Origin: Gonocerus acuteangulatus
Lineage: Eukaryota > Arthropoda > Insecta > Hemiptera > Coreidae
DNA length: 64,000 nt
Assembly: GCA_946811695.1 (NCBI GenBank)
Contig: OX328123.1
Coordinates: 33,325,373-33,389,372, forward strand
Reading direction: 5' to 3'
In this document: positions 11,390 through 22,146 of the stretch, one piece after another
How the letters are laid out: the number at the start of each line of letters is the position of its first letter
How positions within the stretch are numbered: the first letter of the stretch is position 1
Position numbers and translations under genes: made by a program
Notes under the pieces: model-generated
The model's input: the letters and a program-made list of their open reading frames with translations, nothing else
Told to the model about the DNA's origin: nothing
The model's database searches: none

Positions 11390-12080
11390 GAATGAACATT
11401 TACCAACAACAACGAAGGAAGAAGCAATCCACATTGTTAGGGAATACCGTATAGATGTGTCCTATTGCATCCAATGCATACATATTCGCCTGCCCTTCCA
11501 TTGGTTTGCCTTCTTTTTTGGCAATTTCTTTTTTGGTCACCCTTGTGTTCCACGTATAATACATGGGTATTTAGCATAAAGCATTTTTTTTTTTGCAAAT
11601 AGGTCGGACGAAGATACCGCTCAGAACATTGTCAGTGTTTTTGCAGTCGTCGTTTCAGCTCTGGCCTGAACATTATCAGTGGTGAAGTAGACACAACGTC
11701 CATTTTCAAGATCTACAACTGTAAGATGCCATTCGTGAATGGGGAACAAAAAGATCCCCCAGGTAGCCTCATTGCTGCTGATATACCTTCCCAACTGGTT
11801 CTGCCGGATTTCGTCCTGATTTATATCACCATGTCTCATCTTTGTTTTACTTATTTGCAAATGTATTTGATCGACTTGACCGAATTGCAATATTCCTCTT
11901 TGATATTTTGCTTTGTATGCTTTTGATAATATCGGTGAATAAGGGACTACCCATCTGTTATCAATATCATTTCCTCGCACTTGCAATGTAGTAAAGGCCT
12001 CCATTATCAGTTGACCTCCTACTGTAGAGGTGGTATCTGTTGTTTCCACTAACTGTTTCTGGGCCCATTTCTCTTGGATA
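11390..12080 (-). pseudogene. Helitron Rep-helicase protein, middle part
   Basis: The minus frame 12049-11621 contains DNRWVVPYSPILSKAYKAKY, then QDEIRQNQLGRYISSNEATW, FPIHEWHLTVVDLENG and VYFT, all hallmark phrases of Helitron proteins between the Rep domain and the helicase. After a break it continues as YTWNTRVTKKE (about 11560) and ANMYALDAIGHIYTVFPNN, matching the next conserved block. Known Helitrons use this protein for rolling-circle transposition. This copy is dead: stops and frame shifts occur and the catalytic N-terminal part is missing. Confidence 0.88.
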
Positions 12081-12467
12081 TCTAAAAGTGACAGAGAAAA
12101 GATTATGTGTAATTAAAAAACATTATATGTAGGTATTTGATTAATAAACTTATTTTAGGCATACTTATTAAGTTGAAAAGAAAGTAATACGTACATACTA
12201 GACATGCGCGCCGCGCCGGCGCCGCTACGCCACGCCGGGTTTTAATGACGCCGCCGCCGAGCCTATTCAGTCGGCGCGCCGAGGGGAGGAAATCTACTAG
12301 TGTACTGCATGGTGACCGGCCGGCGCCATTTTGTGCTTACTTTCTGATCGATTAAACGCTTGTGTGTTGTGATCGTTGATTGGAAAATGACAAAGCTTGT
12401 ATCAGAAAAGCCTAAAATAAAAGAATTTTATATAAACATACTCGACGATATAAAACTAAAAATACGT

Positions 12468-12504
12468 CCGACTCTCAGGAACTGCGTCATCTTAGCGCGG
12501 TTCC
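12468..12504 (+). repeat. Dispersed 37-bp motif, copy 2
   Basis: Starts CCGACTCTCAGGAACTGC and ends TTAGCGCGGTTCC. About 33 of 37 positions match the reverse complement of 39671-39707, which lies inside the Harbinger-type element. It sits inside the hAT-like element, so two unrelated transposons carry it. Confidence 0.55.
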
Positions 12505-12789
12505 GTTCTTAGCGCTAGAGCTATTTGTAAAGGAATAAATACAGTTTAGGGATAGGGTTTGATCTTTCTTTAAAAATATAAGAAAGAAAAATTTATTTCA
12601 AACGAAATAAAATGGGCTCCCAATAAAAATAAATTGGGTTGCTAGGTATACAGCGTACTTATCATCCATTCGGAAATAGGGTCAAGATGAAGACGAAAGG
12701 AGATAGTGATGGATGAGAAGGAATTTCCAAATCTCAAACAAAAGGAAGTTTAAGAAGCCACAACAGGAAACTGACAGTATCCTATATCC

Positions 12790-12945
12790 TAGGACTCCCC
12801 GACAACACTTTTTTTACGGCGCATCGACGTCTAGGCCATTAGCGCCGACATCCAGGGTGCAGAAAGGAATGTTCCCAACGAGCCGTGGGATGAGAACATT
12901 CCTGTCGCCGCGGCGGCACCGGTGGGGATCGAACCCACGATGTAC
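12790..12945 (-). mobile_element. Possible tRNA-derived SINE fragment
   Basis: On the minus strand TGGGTTCGATCCCCACC (about 12926-12942) is a good RNA polymerase III B box with tRNA T-arm pairing. It is followed by a GC-rich body and GATGCGCCGTAAAAAAAG, a phrase common near the 3' part of arthropod SINEs. No A box is found at the expected distance upstream, so the head is truncated or diverged. It is not a complete tRNA gene because no cloverleaf forms. Confidence 0.45.
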
Positions 12946-13240
12946 CCAAACCGAAAATGAGTTACATAAACATTTGTTCCACTTATATCAAAAACTGTTA
13001 CAGATATCGCTTTAAAAACGGTTTCATTTGTTTTCGTATGTTAAGGAATATACTACGCGAGTGTCTGCAAGCATATAAGCCCGAAGACATAAGCGTTACG
13101 ATTTTTTTCGCGGGAAGTTCTCGCCAACACCACTCGGAGGACGGATTCTACTGGTTAACGAACTTGACGTTTCAAATTAGACGATTTTTGTACCAAAGAT
13201 CTTCAAAATCTGACCATTCTTGAGCCTTGTGAAATAGCGG

Positions 13241-13244
<4 letters not shown>

Positions 13245-13294
<50 letters not shown>
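13245..13294. repeat. (TA)n microsatellite
   Basis: About 50 bp of uninterrupted AT dinucleotides directly left of the palindrome at 13332-13489. Confidence 0.98.
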
Positions 13295-13298
<4 letters not shown>

Positions 13299-13331
13299 TT
13301 AAATTGCATCGCTGGGTATCACATGTATGTA

Positions 13332-13487
13332 TGGAACGGCTTCTTTCTCCAGCGGTGTCGCTCCTCTGTCCATCGCAATATTTCGTCGGGTTCATCTCCG
13401 ACTTCGCAGCCTGAAGAAGTCGGAGATGAACCCGACGAAATATTGCGATGGAGAGAGGAGCGACACCGCTGGAGAAAGAAGCCGTTC

Positions 13488-13489
<2 letters not shown>
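13332..13489. repeat. 158-bp palindrome between two (TA)n tracts
   Basis: Left arm 13332-13405 begins TGGAACGGCTTCTTTCTCC; right arm 13416-13489 is its inverted copy with one visible mismatch; the 10-bp loop is 13406-13415. It lies between (TA)n tracts at 13245-13294 and 13493-13548, as expected for a small MITE that inserted into a TA microsatellite. No open frame of its own. Confidence 0.9.

Positions 13490-13492
<3 letters not shown>

Positions 13493-13548
<56 letters not shown>
13493..13548. repeat. (TA)n microsatellite
   Basis: About 56 bp of AT dinucleotides adjoining the right arm of the palindrome. Confidence 0.98.
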
Positions 13549-13859
13549 TTTGATTAAAATTTTAACATCTCCCCTGGGGGTTAAATAAAAATAGCGCGTG
13601 CCGCCGCCGCCGGCCATTTTAGTCCAGCGCGCTGCCGCTGGAAAATTCAGCCTCGGCGCGCATGTCTAGTACATACATAATATGTACATTACTAAGAATT
13701 TCTTTTTTCAGCTTTGGTCTTGACATACTTATTAAAATCATTTAAAAAATACCTAATAGATATAAAATAAGGAAACAAACCATTTTATACCTACAATAGT
13801 TTTATTATTCTTTTCAATTTCTTTTTGAATTATCCATTATAACATCCTTTTTACATATT

Positions 13860-14350
13860 TTTTAAAATGATGCTCATTTTATTTTCTCTCGGGATAGAGA
13901 CCTGGGAACTGTTCTTTGTCTGTGTGCTTTCAGTCTTAGTCAAAGAGGGGGGGGGGTCACTGTACCAAGGGAGGTGCGAGAGCTGGAGGAACTTGGAGTA
14001 TTGCCCTGAGATCCGGAAGGGATGGGGTAAGGGGAATCTGCGAGATACCACTTCGTAACTTGTGGATGATGGGTGATGGATCTGCGAGAGGAGAGAGAGG
14101 GCTCGAGGCTGATAGAGTTCGGGAGAGAAATATCGGTTTCAGCAATTCTCTCGCTTTTACATAAGATACCTTATTTTACCTCCACCAACTTGGAGACTTG
14201 AAATTCTTCTTGATACTTGGGACATTGACGGTGTCAGAACGGGTGCGGGCTCTTACAAACACTGCACTTATGGTTGCTAATGAATGACCCTTCGTGCTTT
14301 TTCTTGCTACATTTCCTACACTTGGTCTCAATGAGGAGTGTGCCGTCTCT
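13860..14350 (-). pseudogene. Gag-like zinc-knuckle fragment of a second LINE
   Basis: The minus strand reads TKCRKCSKKKHEGSF and then CSVCKSPHPF, one stop, HRQCPK. This is two Cys-rich knuckles with the CX2CX4HX5C pattern and the CPK tail usual for Jockey/I ORF1. Downstream codons are Pro/Ser rich with frame breaks. No endonuclease or RT follows, so only the ORF1 C-terminal part is left. Confidence 0.55.
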
Positions 14351-14689
14351 GAGTTTTTAATATTTTTAACTTATCCAATTTTCCGATTTATCTCATGAAA
14401 AATAGGAAACAGAGATAATTTTTTAAGACTGGCAGGAATTTTGGTGTGAAATCCAGGCAACTGGACGACTTCAGTAGTGAATTAGTGATATCTCATTTAC
14501 GGCTTCAAGTAAAGCTACTCCAGATCTAAGGAATTTAATTTTTATTTGTGGCAAATATCTTCTAATGACAGGGGGCAAGCTTTAATAGGCTAAAGTTAGA
14601 AATTTCATTGCTTGTTTTTTATCAAACGTAGAAGTCTTAATTCTGTGTTATTGCATTTATTGCTTTCCGTGCTTGTGAATGACGCCATT

Positions 14690-15890
14690 AGAACGTCTTT
14701 ACAAAGTTGACTAAACTTGTCAAGTGTTTTCGTTGTGCTCAATAGCCCAACGCAGGGGACAAAAAATTCCTTGACTCCAAGTAAACTTTTGTTGAAGCAG
14801 AGTCAGCTCCAGACCATTTTGATCAAATGCGCAGAATCTATTCTAATCATGTATACATTCTTCTTCGACATAGTATCTGATTGTACATTCATGCACATAT
14901 TAATGTACGAAAGAAGATCCATATTGTTAAATGCTATGGAAACTTCATTAAGCAAAGCTAAGGAATAGTGGGTGACTGTCTGATCGGAGCTCCACTATGC
15001 TACCATTCTCTCATGCAGTACGATAAGGTGTTAGCATTGGGCTTTTTAGAAAACATTTGAAAAAGTGTCAACATTTTCCCACCTATCCCACAAACAGCCT
15101 GTTATAGAAAGGTTACATTTTTTGATTCGTCAGGTTTCAAAATTGGTTTTATTAGTAAGTCAGTAGCATCAATGCTAACACTGCCAGTCATATGGTTTCG
15201 TTGCAATTGTTGGTACAGAAATATCTGTTTGGGTGACCAATGCATTAGAAAAAACATATCTATCGCAAGTTCCTTCAAACAGCCAGCGTACGTAGTATCA
15301 TACTTTAGCTGCAGAAGAGATAAAATGGGATTACTAATATTACCAACCCTTAGTTCGGTATCTATATACTGTTGTTTTGCCTTGCTCAAAACGTTTTGTT
15401 TATAGAGATTCGAGGGTTCAATGCCTCGAACTCCAGCAAACGTTCAGCCTCATCTCGGCACCACATATATGTCCGTTTTCCCTGCAATTGTTGAGAAACA
15501 TCTCCCTTTAACCGTCTCCGCAATTGTTTTTTTTTTCCGATACCGTGAGTGTCGAACGTCGACACCACCATGTCTAAACCATTATCAGTTGGAGGGCCGA
15601 CGCTGTACATGTTAAGGTGTTTGGCATTTGCCATATTTTCCTTTAATTTTGATAAAATAGCCCCAGAATATTGTTGATTGCAGCTTTCTTGAACTGAAAT
15701 TCACAAGGCGATTTCAATTCATTCCAAATCAATTCATAAACAATCGTAGCCCAACCTGGCTTCAAGGCCTTCCTTGATATAGCGTAATTTCGGGAAAAAT
15801 TTTTACCCACGTACCATGCGGAATATGGAGTTGTCATTTCAGGAATTTTAGACCAGTTTGACAACATTCGGTTGACCAATTCAAATCGCG
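14690..15890 (-). pseudogene. Decayed DDE transposase-like gene (SIDAT / RIDSAH type)
   Basis: Minus-strand pieces in order: FELVNRMLSNWSKIPEMTTPY and YAISRKALKPG (15890-15643); a basic stretch ending WCRDEAERLLEFEALNPRI (15634-15386); FLMHWSPKQIFLYQQ and VSIDATDLLIKP (15389-15102); then, after stops, YMIRIDSAHLIKMVWS near 14805-14853. The spaced SIDAT and RIDxAHxIK motifs fit the conserved acidic blocks of a transposase-like family common in insects whose superfamily I cannot name with certainty. Frame breaks occur between every block. A second copy of its N-terminal segment is at 20330-20465. Confidence 0.55.
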
Positions 15891-16547
15891 ATTTTCTGCT
15901 TGATTCTGCTTAAGTTTTTTATCAACTGAGCTGATTTTATGACCGCAAATTTTGCCATCTATTTGATTTCTATTTTTACTGATGTATAAATACTCATAAC
16001 CTTTACTTGGAAATAGTCTTCCAAGTAAATTTGCTGCATCCTGCCAAACTGGATCTTTGAAAGGTCAGACACTTTGATCTTTCCTTTAGTAAGAAGACAT
16101 GAGAGATAAAATAAAGTGGACTGTACAATCAAATTATTAGGAGAGGGCAAACGCATGTGCATATATATGAATGAATGCTGAGACTATACCTGTTCGCTGG
16201 CTCGTCCTCGGAAAGACGAGTACGTCTTGGGGTTGAAACAAATGGAAACGCTGTGGCTAGTATGATGGAATTTGGGCTAATCAAGGTGAGAATGGGTGGT
16301 TCTCGAATGTGTCTATAAGTTGGGACCACTGATTCTGGGGGCATCAAGAGAGACTGCCCGTACTCGCCGACCGGGCTCAAATTGAGTCCAGGGCAGACTA
16401 AGCACAGACGCCCAGCCTGTGCTTTACCTGTTTTTAATACATTAATAGAAATACAAAGTAGATTTACATTTAAAAATATATTAACTCTTAAAAATATTAT
16501 TGAGATTACAATTGAATTAAAAAAAAGAATTAAGTGAACGAAAATAG
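15891..16547. other. Unassigned spacer left of the hAT element
   Basis: Minus-strand open stretches (15959-16162, 16129-16380) show no domain. The last eight bases (16540-16547, GAAAATAG) are the left target duplication of the hAT. Confidence 0.5.
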
Positions 16548-16890
16548 CAGGGTGTCAACGATTTAAATCAATTGATTTAAATCATGATTAAAATCATTTG
16601 ATTTTTTTTTTTAAAAAATATTTATTTAAACCAATTGATTTTACTTAAAAAAAATTATTATTATATATCTATATATTTTTTTTAACTTTAGCTTATTTTT
16701 TTAACTTAAATCTAACTAGTTCTGCCTTTTTTTCAGCCATTTCAACATTTCGTCTTTATTTTTGTCCATAGGGCCTACCCTCACTTGACCGTTCTTATTT
16801 ATTCTAAGTCTGTTTCTTTTATGACCCTTTCTTTGTTTTTAATTCTGCAAATAAATCTTTTAAGTTTAAGATAAAAGAGATTGGCAGTTA

Positions 16891-17133
16891 GTGGGCGAAG
16901 TAAATGCTTTAAATTGGTGGAAGTCTTCGTCGGTCTTAAAATATTGTATTTCCTCAAAAGAACTGTTAATAATAGAGCAGCTTATGACAGGAAAGGCAAC
17001 TTCTGCAGGGGTTGAAAGAATGTTTTCAACCCTTGTTGTTGTTCACAATCAAATGAGAAACTACCTAATTAGATGTGAAAAGGCTGACAAACTCGTTTTT
17101 ATTTTATTTTATTTTTTTTTTCAAAGCTTTAAA
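16891..17133 (+). pseudogene. hAT transposase C-terminal dimerisation domain
   Basis: The frame reads LNWWKSSSVLKY, then TGKATSAGVERMFSTLVVVHN, QMRNYLI and KADKLVFI. This is the hAT family C-terminal block (consensus P-A-TSA-x-VER-x-FS, RN-L and a KLVF-I tail) used for dimerisation. The rest of the transposase, including the DDE residues and BED finger, is missing or unreadable. Plus orientation agrees with the element ends. Confidence 0.9.
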
Positions 17134-17827
17134 TAAATAATATTACGGTTACTGTACGTGATTAATAGGGAACGGATGTTCATGTAATATAAAATTCAAA
17201 ATATGTACATATATATTTAACTATTTATAATAAAATATGTAATTAAAAATTGAAAATATTTAGTAAAAAAATGTCTTAAACACTATAAAATATGGAAAAG
17301 AAAAGCATAAATAATTAGTAGAAACTCTGTTATTATTAATGGAAAGAACAAAAGTATAGAAGACAATTACTAAAACTGTTTAAAATATTGAAAAATAAAG
17401 CATAAATAAAAATTAGGAACCCATTATAAAAGGTGGAAAAGTTGAAAATTTCTAAAGATGAACATTATTTTGGAAGATTGTTTGCTACATCTTGAATTTT
17501 GAAATTTTCAAACGTGAAATGATGCCGGTCTGATCTGAGTATACTTTTGAAGTGATTGAATTATCTTTCAACATCTACTAAAGTCACTGGTGTGTATTTT
17601 AAGGCTAAAATCAACTACTCTGAAGAGTGGGATTCAACTAAACTGTTAATCGTTTTGCCACTATGGATATCTCCAATAATGTGGATATTTTTCCATCCAG
17701 GGGTTTATTCTAGACTGTCTTTTCACTTTATTTTTAGTTTATTCACAGTAGCTCCTTCTAAAACCTGGATTTTCTCTATTACTCTCGTATGATTCTAATG
17801 ATATCCACTAACAACATGCCTTTTATA

Positions 17828-19180
17828 CAGGGTATCACAAAAATAATCCGTTGGCCAGATGATTCTCCAATGCGAGATCGGAAAAAATAACCCCCATCTT
17901 AACCCCAGCAAAATTGACCTTGAAATGTTATTCATTTTTATTGCATATTTCGAAACTGCGAGTCATGAGGAAGAAAAAAGTCAACGGCACCAGAGGTCAG
18001 AAATGACTCCTTATGGTCACAATGACCATTAACAGCGTATACGTGGGTCATTCTATTACAATCGACAAATGGTGGCCAATTTTGATAATTTTTTTTCTTT
18101 AGCATGTTCTAACATTGCCTTACACAAAAATACCTCGTTTGATTTTTTTTTAAAAAAGCATCTTCCAGTTTAAAAAAATGTAAGTATATTGAACAACGGC
18201 CCTCACAGGGGCAATCATTGGAGGACCAGAACGCATATTTTACAATTGACAGAAATGCCTTCATGAGGTTATTCTCGAAGCTTATCAAGAGCTCCTAGCC
18301 ATAAGCTTTCAACCAATCACTGAAATTAATCATTAAGGATTTCACAGGTCGTGTATGAATTTCATGAACCAGCCAGTCCTCGAGTCGCTCTTAGAATAGA
18401 GGATAGAATAATTGTCCTTGCCCGTATGCAGAAAAAAAAGTTTCTTCCTAAAAAAAAAAATAAAAAAAAGTAAGATTATCACTCCAGCGCCCGTAGCAAT
18501 TGTGCCCATTCGCCAGCTTAAATATTTCAGACTTCATTTCTGAGGCAAGCTGCCAGACTTTCTCAAAATTCATTTAAATGCCCAATTCTCGTTCATTTTG
18601 CCGAGATTTGTGGACGGTAACGTTGGAAAACAAACTTTCTTCCATCCACAATACCTGCTGGAGGAAGTCTGGATGACGTTTCAACATGTCCAGCACCCAC
18701 CTGCAAAACAATGCTCTCTGCTCATGATCCCCGGGCCTCAACTCCTGAACTTGCTGTAGTCTGAAGGAAGACGTTCTTCCCGAAGGAAGGTCTGGTCCTC
18801 CAATGATTGCCGCTGTGAGGGCCGTTTTGTTCAATATACTTACATTATTTTATACTGGAAGATGCTTAGTAGTAGTTAGTAGAACATACTAAAGAAAAAA
18901 AAAATTTTCAAAATCAGCCACCATTTGACGATTGTAATGGAATGGCTCACATATACGCTGTTAATGGTCACTTTGACCATAAGGAGTCATTTCTGACCTA
19001 TGGTGCCGTTGACTTTTTTCTTCCTCATGACTCGCAGTTTCGAAATATGCAATAAAAAAATTTGACCTTGATAATATTTCAAGGTCAATTTTGCGGGGGT
19101 TAATGTGGGGGTTATTTTTTCCGATCTCGCATTGGAGATTCATCTGGCCAACAGATGACCATTATTTTGGTGACACCCTG
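17828..19180 (-). mobile_element. mariner/Tc1-like element with about 400-bp inverted arms
   Basis: It starts TACAGGGTATCACAAAAATA (the TA at 17826-17827 being target) and ends ATTATTTTGGTGACACCCTG. Inverted similarity continues inward for about 400 bp on each side (to about 18231 and back to about 18787), far longer than ordinary mariner TIRs, because transposase coding sequence is included in both arms. TA follows on the left; on the right the expected TA reads TG, probably mutated. It interrupts the hAT element at 16548-20026. Confidence 0.85.
18574..18834 (-). pseudogene. mariner-like transposase fragment
   Basis: The minus frame contains QQVQELRPGDHEQRALFCRWVL, DMLKRHPDFLQQVLW and MEESLFSN. 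This is the block just before the first catalytic residue of insect mariner-like transposases, where family members have a DEA-F/H motif. Here the position reads EES, so the catalytic Asp appears lost. Only about 85 codons remain; part of the upstream coding region is repeated inverted in the left arm of the element. Confidence 0.75.
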
Positions 19181-20160
19181 TGCCTAGTATTAACATATAC
19201 AGCCGCCTTCTTGGAATTAGAAAAATCACAGTTACCTAGACTCAATGGGTAAAGTTTTGTTTTCTTTCTCGGCTTCGCTTTATGTCTTCATTTACAAAAT
19301 AAAAAGAATATTAAAATATGTAGCAAACATATGTATTTATGGCAGAAAATGTAAAAATATGGAGTTTTGACAAAATATGTAAAATAAAAAAGTGTTTAAA
19401 TACTTTTAAAACACTTAAAACGTGCAGAATTACATCAATACTTAGGATTTACGAATCAGAAAAGAATATGTAAATACAATTACATCCGTTCCCTAGTGAT
19501 TAATATTTCTATAAAGCTTCATTTCTAAAATTATTGTTTTAAAATTTGAAAATTAAGTCATTATATATACAGGGGTCAAAATTGTCCTATATTTTGAGGC
19601 CAGAGTTTCTGTACATTTAAATTTAATGTCTTTAATCGCCAAAAATTAATGATTTTTATTGATTTAAGTCTTTAAATTTACAGAAATTCCGGTCTCAAAA
19701 TATAGGTCAACTTCAACCTCTGTATATATGATCCGTCAACTCTGCTATGCTCCCAAAATTATCCACTTAAGGTCCACCATTTTAGAATAGTTATTTTATT
19801 ATTTGCTTTGTAAATAAACAAATATTTTAGTTACAGGTTTATATAATGAACAGCTAGGTATTAACCAGCTCTCAATATAGACTAGATACATTTAAAAAGT
19901 CTGATTTTGTTTTTAAAGCCGGTTTTAGTAAAAAAATTCAATTTAAATCAAAAAAATCCGATTTAAATAAAAAAAAATCTGATTTAAATCAAATAAATCC
20001 GATTTTTTTGATTTTTTTACACCCTGGAAAATAGCCAACAAAACTTTGGAGAAAAATTGTTTACAGTTGAAGAATGAAGAACCACTCAAAGTTAGTTTTC
20101 TTATGGTTACGTGTTTACTGTCAATAGCTTTGAGACAATTATAAAATAATATTTGTCATT

Positions 20161-20348
20161 ATAGAATCACTTTCTCTCATATTCGATTGTAATTGTTTCC
20201 CACATTTTGACATTTGGTTCAGGCATATAAATAGGTTGCAAGTGTGTTCATATTGCCTGGCAAACTTTATACACAATGTTTGAAACAGTTCTTTCTCCCA
20301 TCCTGTATCTCAGTGCTATTGACATGGCGTATTTTCGCAAAACATTTT
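20161..20348 (-). pseudogene. PIF/Harbinger transposase fragment
   Basis: The minus frame reads KYAMSIALRYRMGERTVSNI, VYKVCQAI, one stop, THLQPIYMPEPNVKMWETI and TIEYERK. This matches the helix-turn-helix and pre-DDE part of PIF/Harbinger nucleases (phrases of the type S-V-I-V-CAIW-LQPxYMP). It ends before the first catalytic Asp. No TIR was found nearby, so it is an isolated scrap of an autonomous element of the superfamily that includes the MITE at 827. Confidence 0.75.
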
Positions 20349-20465
20349 TACCCACGTATCATGCGGAATATGGAGTTGACATTTGAGGGATGGTAAATCA
20401 GTTTGTCAGCATTCAGGTCACCAATTCAAATCGCAATTTTCTGCTTGATTCTGTTTAAGTAAATT
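20330..20465 (-). repeat. Second copy of a DDE-transposase N-terminal segment
   Basis: About 130 bp (shared words TTTTTACCCACGTA, ATGCGGAATATGGAGTTG and TTTTCTGCTTGATTCTG) repeat 15782-15912 in the same orientation with around 15 percent differences. It abuts the Harbinger fragment, so two decayed transposases meet here. Confidence 0.7.
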
Positions 20466-21682
20466 TCGTTGGGACCATCTATTATTTCCCAGCCGCATTC
20501 TTCTGGTCTTTTATCCGTTGGTGTTTGCTTGTGTGCAATGCTGCTTTTATAAATAGTGCGTTTTATATGTTGTAAAAGCTCTTGTTTGCTCGGAGATAAG
20601 TTTCACAAACTTTGGTTTTTAGTCTATTGTTTTGAAAACCTCCTTCACTGCTGTTATTTAAGATGGTGAAGTTTGTATAACGTTAATAAATGCTTCTTGA
20701 AAGGGCAAGTTGTTTTTTGAAATCGTAAAAGGCTTTTTTCACCCTTACAAAAGAAAGAAGGATTCAAATCGTTTCCTGTAAAAATATGGCATACTGTCAG
20801 AGAATGCGATAATAACTCACCTAGTCCACCTGAAGATGCATGGAGGACATGAGAACTACAGTTTTATTTTTTTGTCACAATAAAACGGTCATCGTACAAT
20901 AATGTTGAAGAATTATATGCAAATTTGGATTAATCATAGATAATTCTTCTTTTTATTTTTTCAGAGCATGCCTAATAACTAAGTTCTTTATTCTTCCGCT
21001 AATTCGCAAGAATCGAACCAATTATCGATCACCATTTCTCTGTTTGTTCCTTTTAATGGGCCAGTGAGACTCACACGACCTGCGTTTAGAATTCCTCCAC
21101 ATAAATAAAATGTTCTTGTGTCACACCTGGAAATTATTTACATGACGAGTTTGTATGGTTTTTGAGGTATCTACATTCGACAAGGGTACCTGTCTCTGGA
21201 GCTCGTGTTTCGTCTGTTGTAGTAACAGATCGTTTTTATATCACAAATTGACACAAATAGTTCTTGAGTTTAACAGCCTAACAGTTAATTGAAATAACAC
21301 AAAGTCAGATATATGTGGGATATTCAGCTGCATGAGTGGTTTAATATTCTTAGAAATAAGTTTCATAACAGATTGAACTTCATTAGAAGAATTATAAGCG
21401 TGTATATAAGATTTATATACACGCTTATAATTAGCACTATTAAATGGAATATCGTTCACTAAGCTTAGGGCTTCATCAGGTAGACTACTCATTAAGTAGT
21501 GGAACTTTTAAATATCAGTTAAATTGGAATTTCTGTCTATAAAACTTAAGAACATATGATTCTACTGAGGCAAATTTCTTAAATCATCGCCAGAAAAAAT
21601 GGGAATTTTAATTATTGGAAGTCGATTGACATTCTCACTTGGAATAAATAACCTGGTTTGAGGGGTTTCATTAGTTTCTAAT
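20466..21682. other. Unassigned AT-rich spacer
   Basis: No frame with a recognisable domain. A short inverted repeat TATAAGATTTATA with GCGTGTATA / TATACACGC flanks lies near 21397-21428. Confidence 0.5.
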
Positions 21683-21773
21683 CTCAAATCGGTAATTCTG
21701 AGCAAGAGCTGCCCGGAGACCGATCTTCATGAAACTTCGTATACTTATTCATTTTAACCTAATTGAGAAGAAG

Positions 21774-21778
<5 letters not shown>

Positions 21779-21843
<65 letters not shown>
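21779..21843 (+). repeat. Poly(A) run in the left Merlin arm
   Basis: About 65 consecutive A. It is not a retroposon tail: it lies inside the Merlin inverted arm, and the matching place in the right arm is a shorter T-rich stretch. Length may be unreliable in assembly. Confidence 0.95.
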
Positions 21844-21845
<2 letters not shown>

Positions 21846-22146
21846 CTCGCGCTAACGACTAGAACAGTATTTATTAAGCACTAAAGTTGACTGCTATACA
21901 GGTTATAAAAACTCATGTAAACAAACTAGTATTTCTAAAGAAGCGCATGCGCAGGAATGTCAAATTATCGATTAATTGTAGAAAAAGAAGTATTACTTAC
22001 GTGATTTTTTCCATGTTTTACTCCATTTTTTTATGTTCCATGTTTTACTCCAATTTTTTACCCATGTTTTTGTTATGATAAAACTCGTTCTGCTTTACTA
22101 AAGAAAATGATAATTTACTTATCTTTTTTTTCGTCATTATTTACTC

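Larger units (their letters stand above)
10323..12080 (-). mobile_element. Helitron remnant (Rep/helicase coding part)
   Basis: About 1.75 kb of contiguous Helitron coding sequence runs on the minus strand, from the region downstream of the Rep nuclease to helicase motifs near the C-terminal end. It is broken by several frameshifts and stops. The Rep HUH motif itself and both element ends (5' TC, 3' hairpin plus CTRR) are not seen. Its right side lies close to the left end of the hAT-like element at 12199. Confidence 0.88.
12199..13668. mobile_element. Non-autonomous hAT-like element with GC-rich ends
   Basis: Ends are inverted: TAGACATGCGCGCCG at 12199 and its complement ending CGGCGCGCATGTCTA at 13668. 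An exact 8-bp direct repeat GTACATAC flanks it (12191-12198 and 13669-13676), the target duplication size of hAT elements. The outer 100-130 bp at each side are strikingly GC-rich in an AT-rich region. Inside are a tRNA-like SINE fragment, two (TA)n tracts and a 158-bp palindrome. No transposase is encoded, so mobilisation would be in trans. Confidence 0.85.
16548..20026 (+). mobile_element. hAT transposon, decayed, with nested mariner
   Basis: It begins CAGGGTGTCAACGATTTAAA and ends AAAACCA-like T-rich sequence TTTTTTTACACCCTG, an inverted match to the start. An exact 8-bp repeat GAAAATAG flanks it (16540-16547, 20027-20034), as hAT elements produce. Subterminal regions are packed with ATTTAAATC / GATTTAAAT words on both sides, probable transposase binding clusters. 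Only the transposase C-terminal domain survives (16891-17133). A mariner-like element at 17828-19180 sits inside and is therefore younger. Confidence 0.9.

Noticed and set aside
12926..12945. tRNA gene suggested by a good B box on minus
   Set aside because: No A box or acceptor/anticodon arms at the needed distances; it fits a SINE remnant better.
13177..13617. 146-codon minus-strand frame with repeated Tyr-Ile
   Set aside because: It is the translation of (TA)n tracts and the palindrome; no gene.
21779..21843. Poly(A) as a retroposon tail
   Set aside because: It lies inside the Merlin inverted arm, with no insertion or duplication around it.
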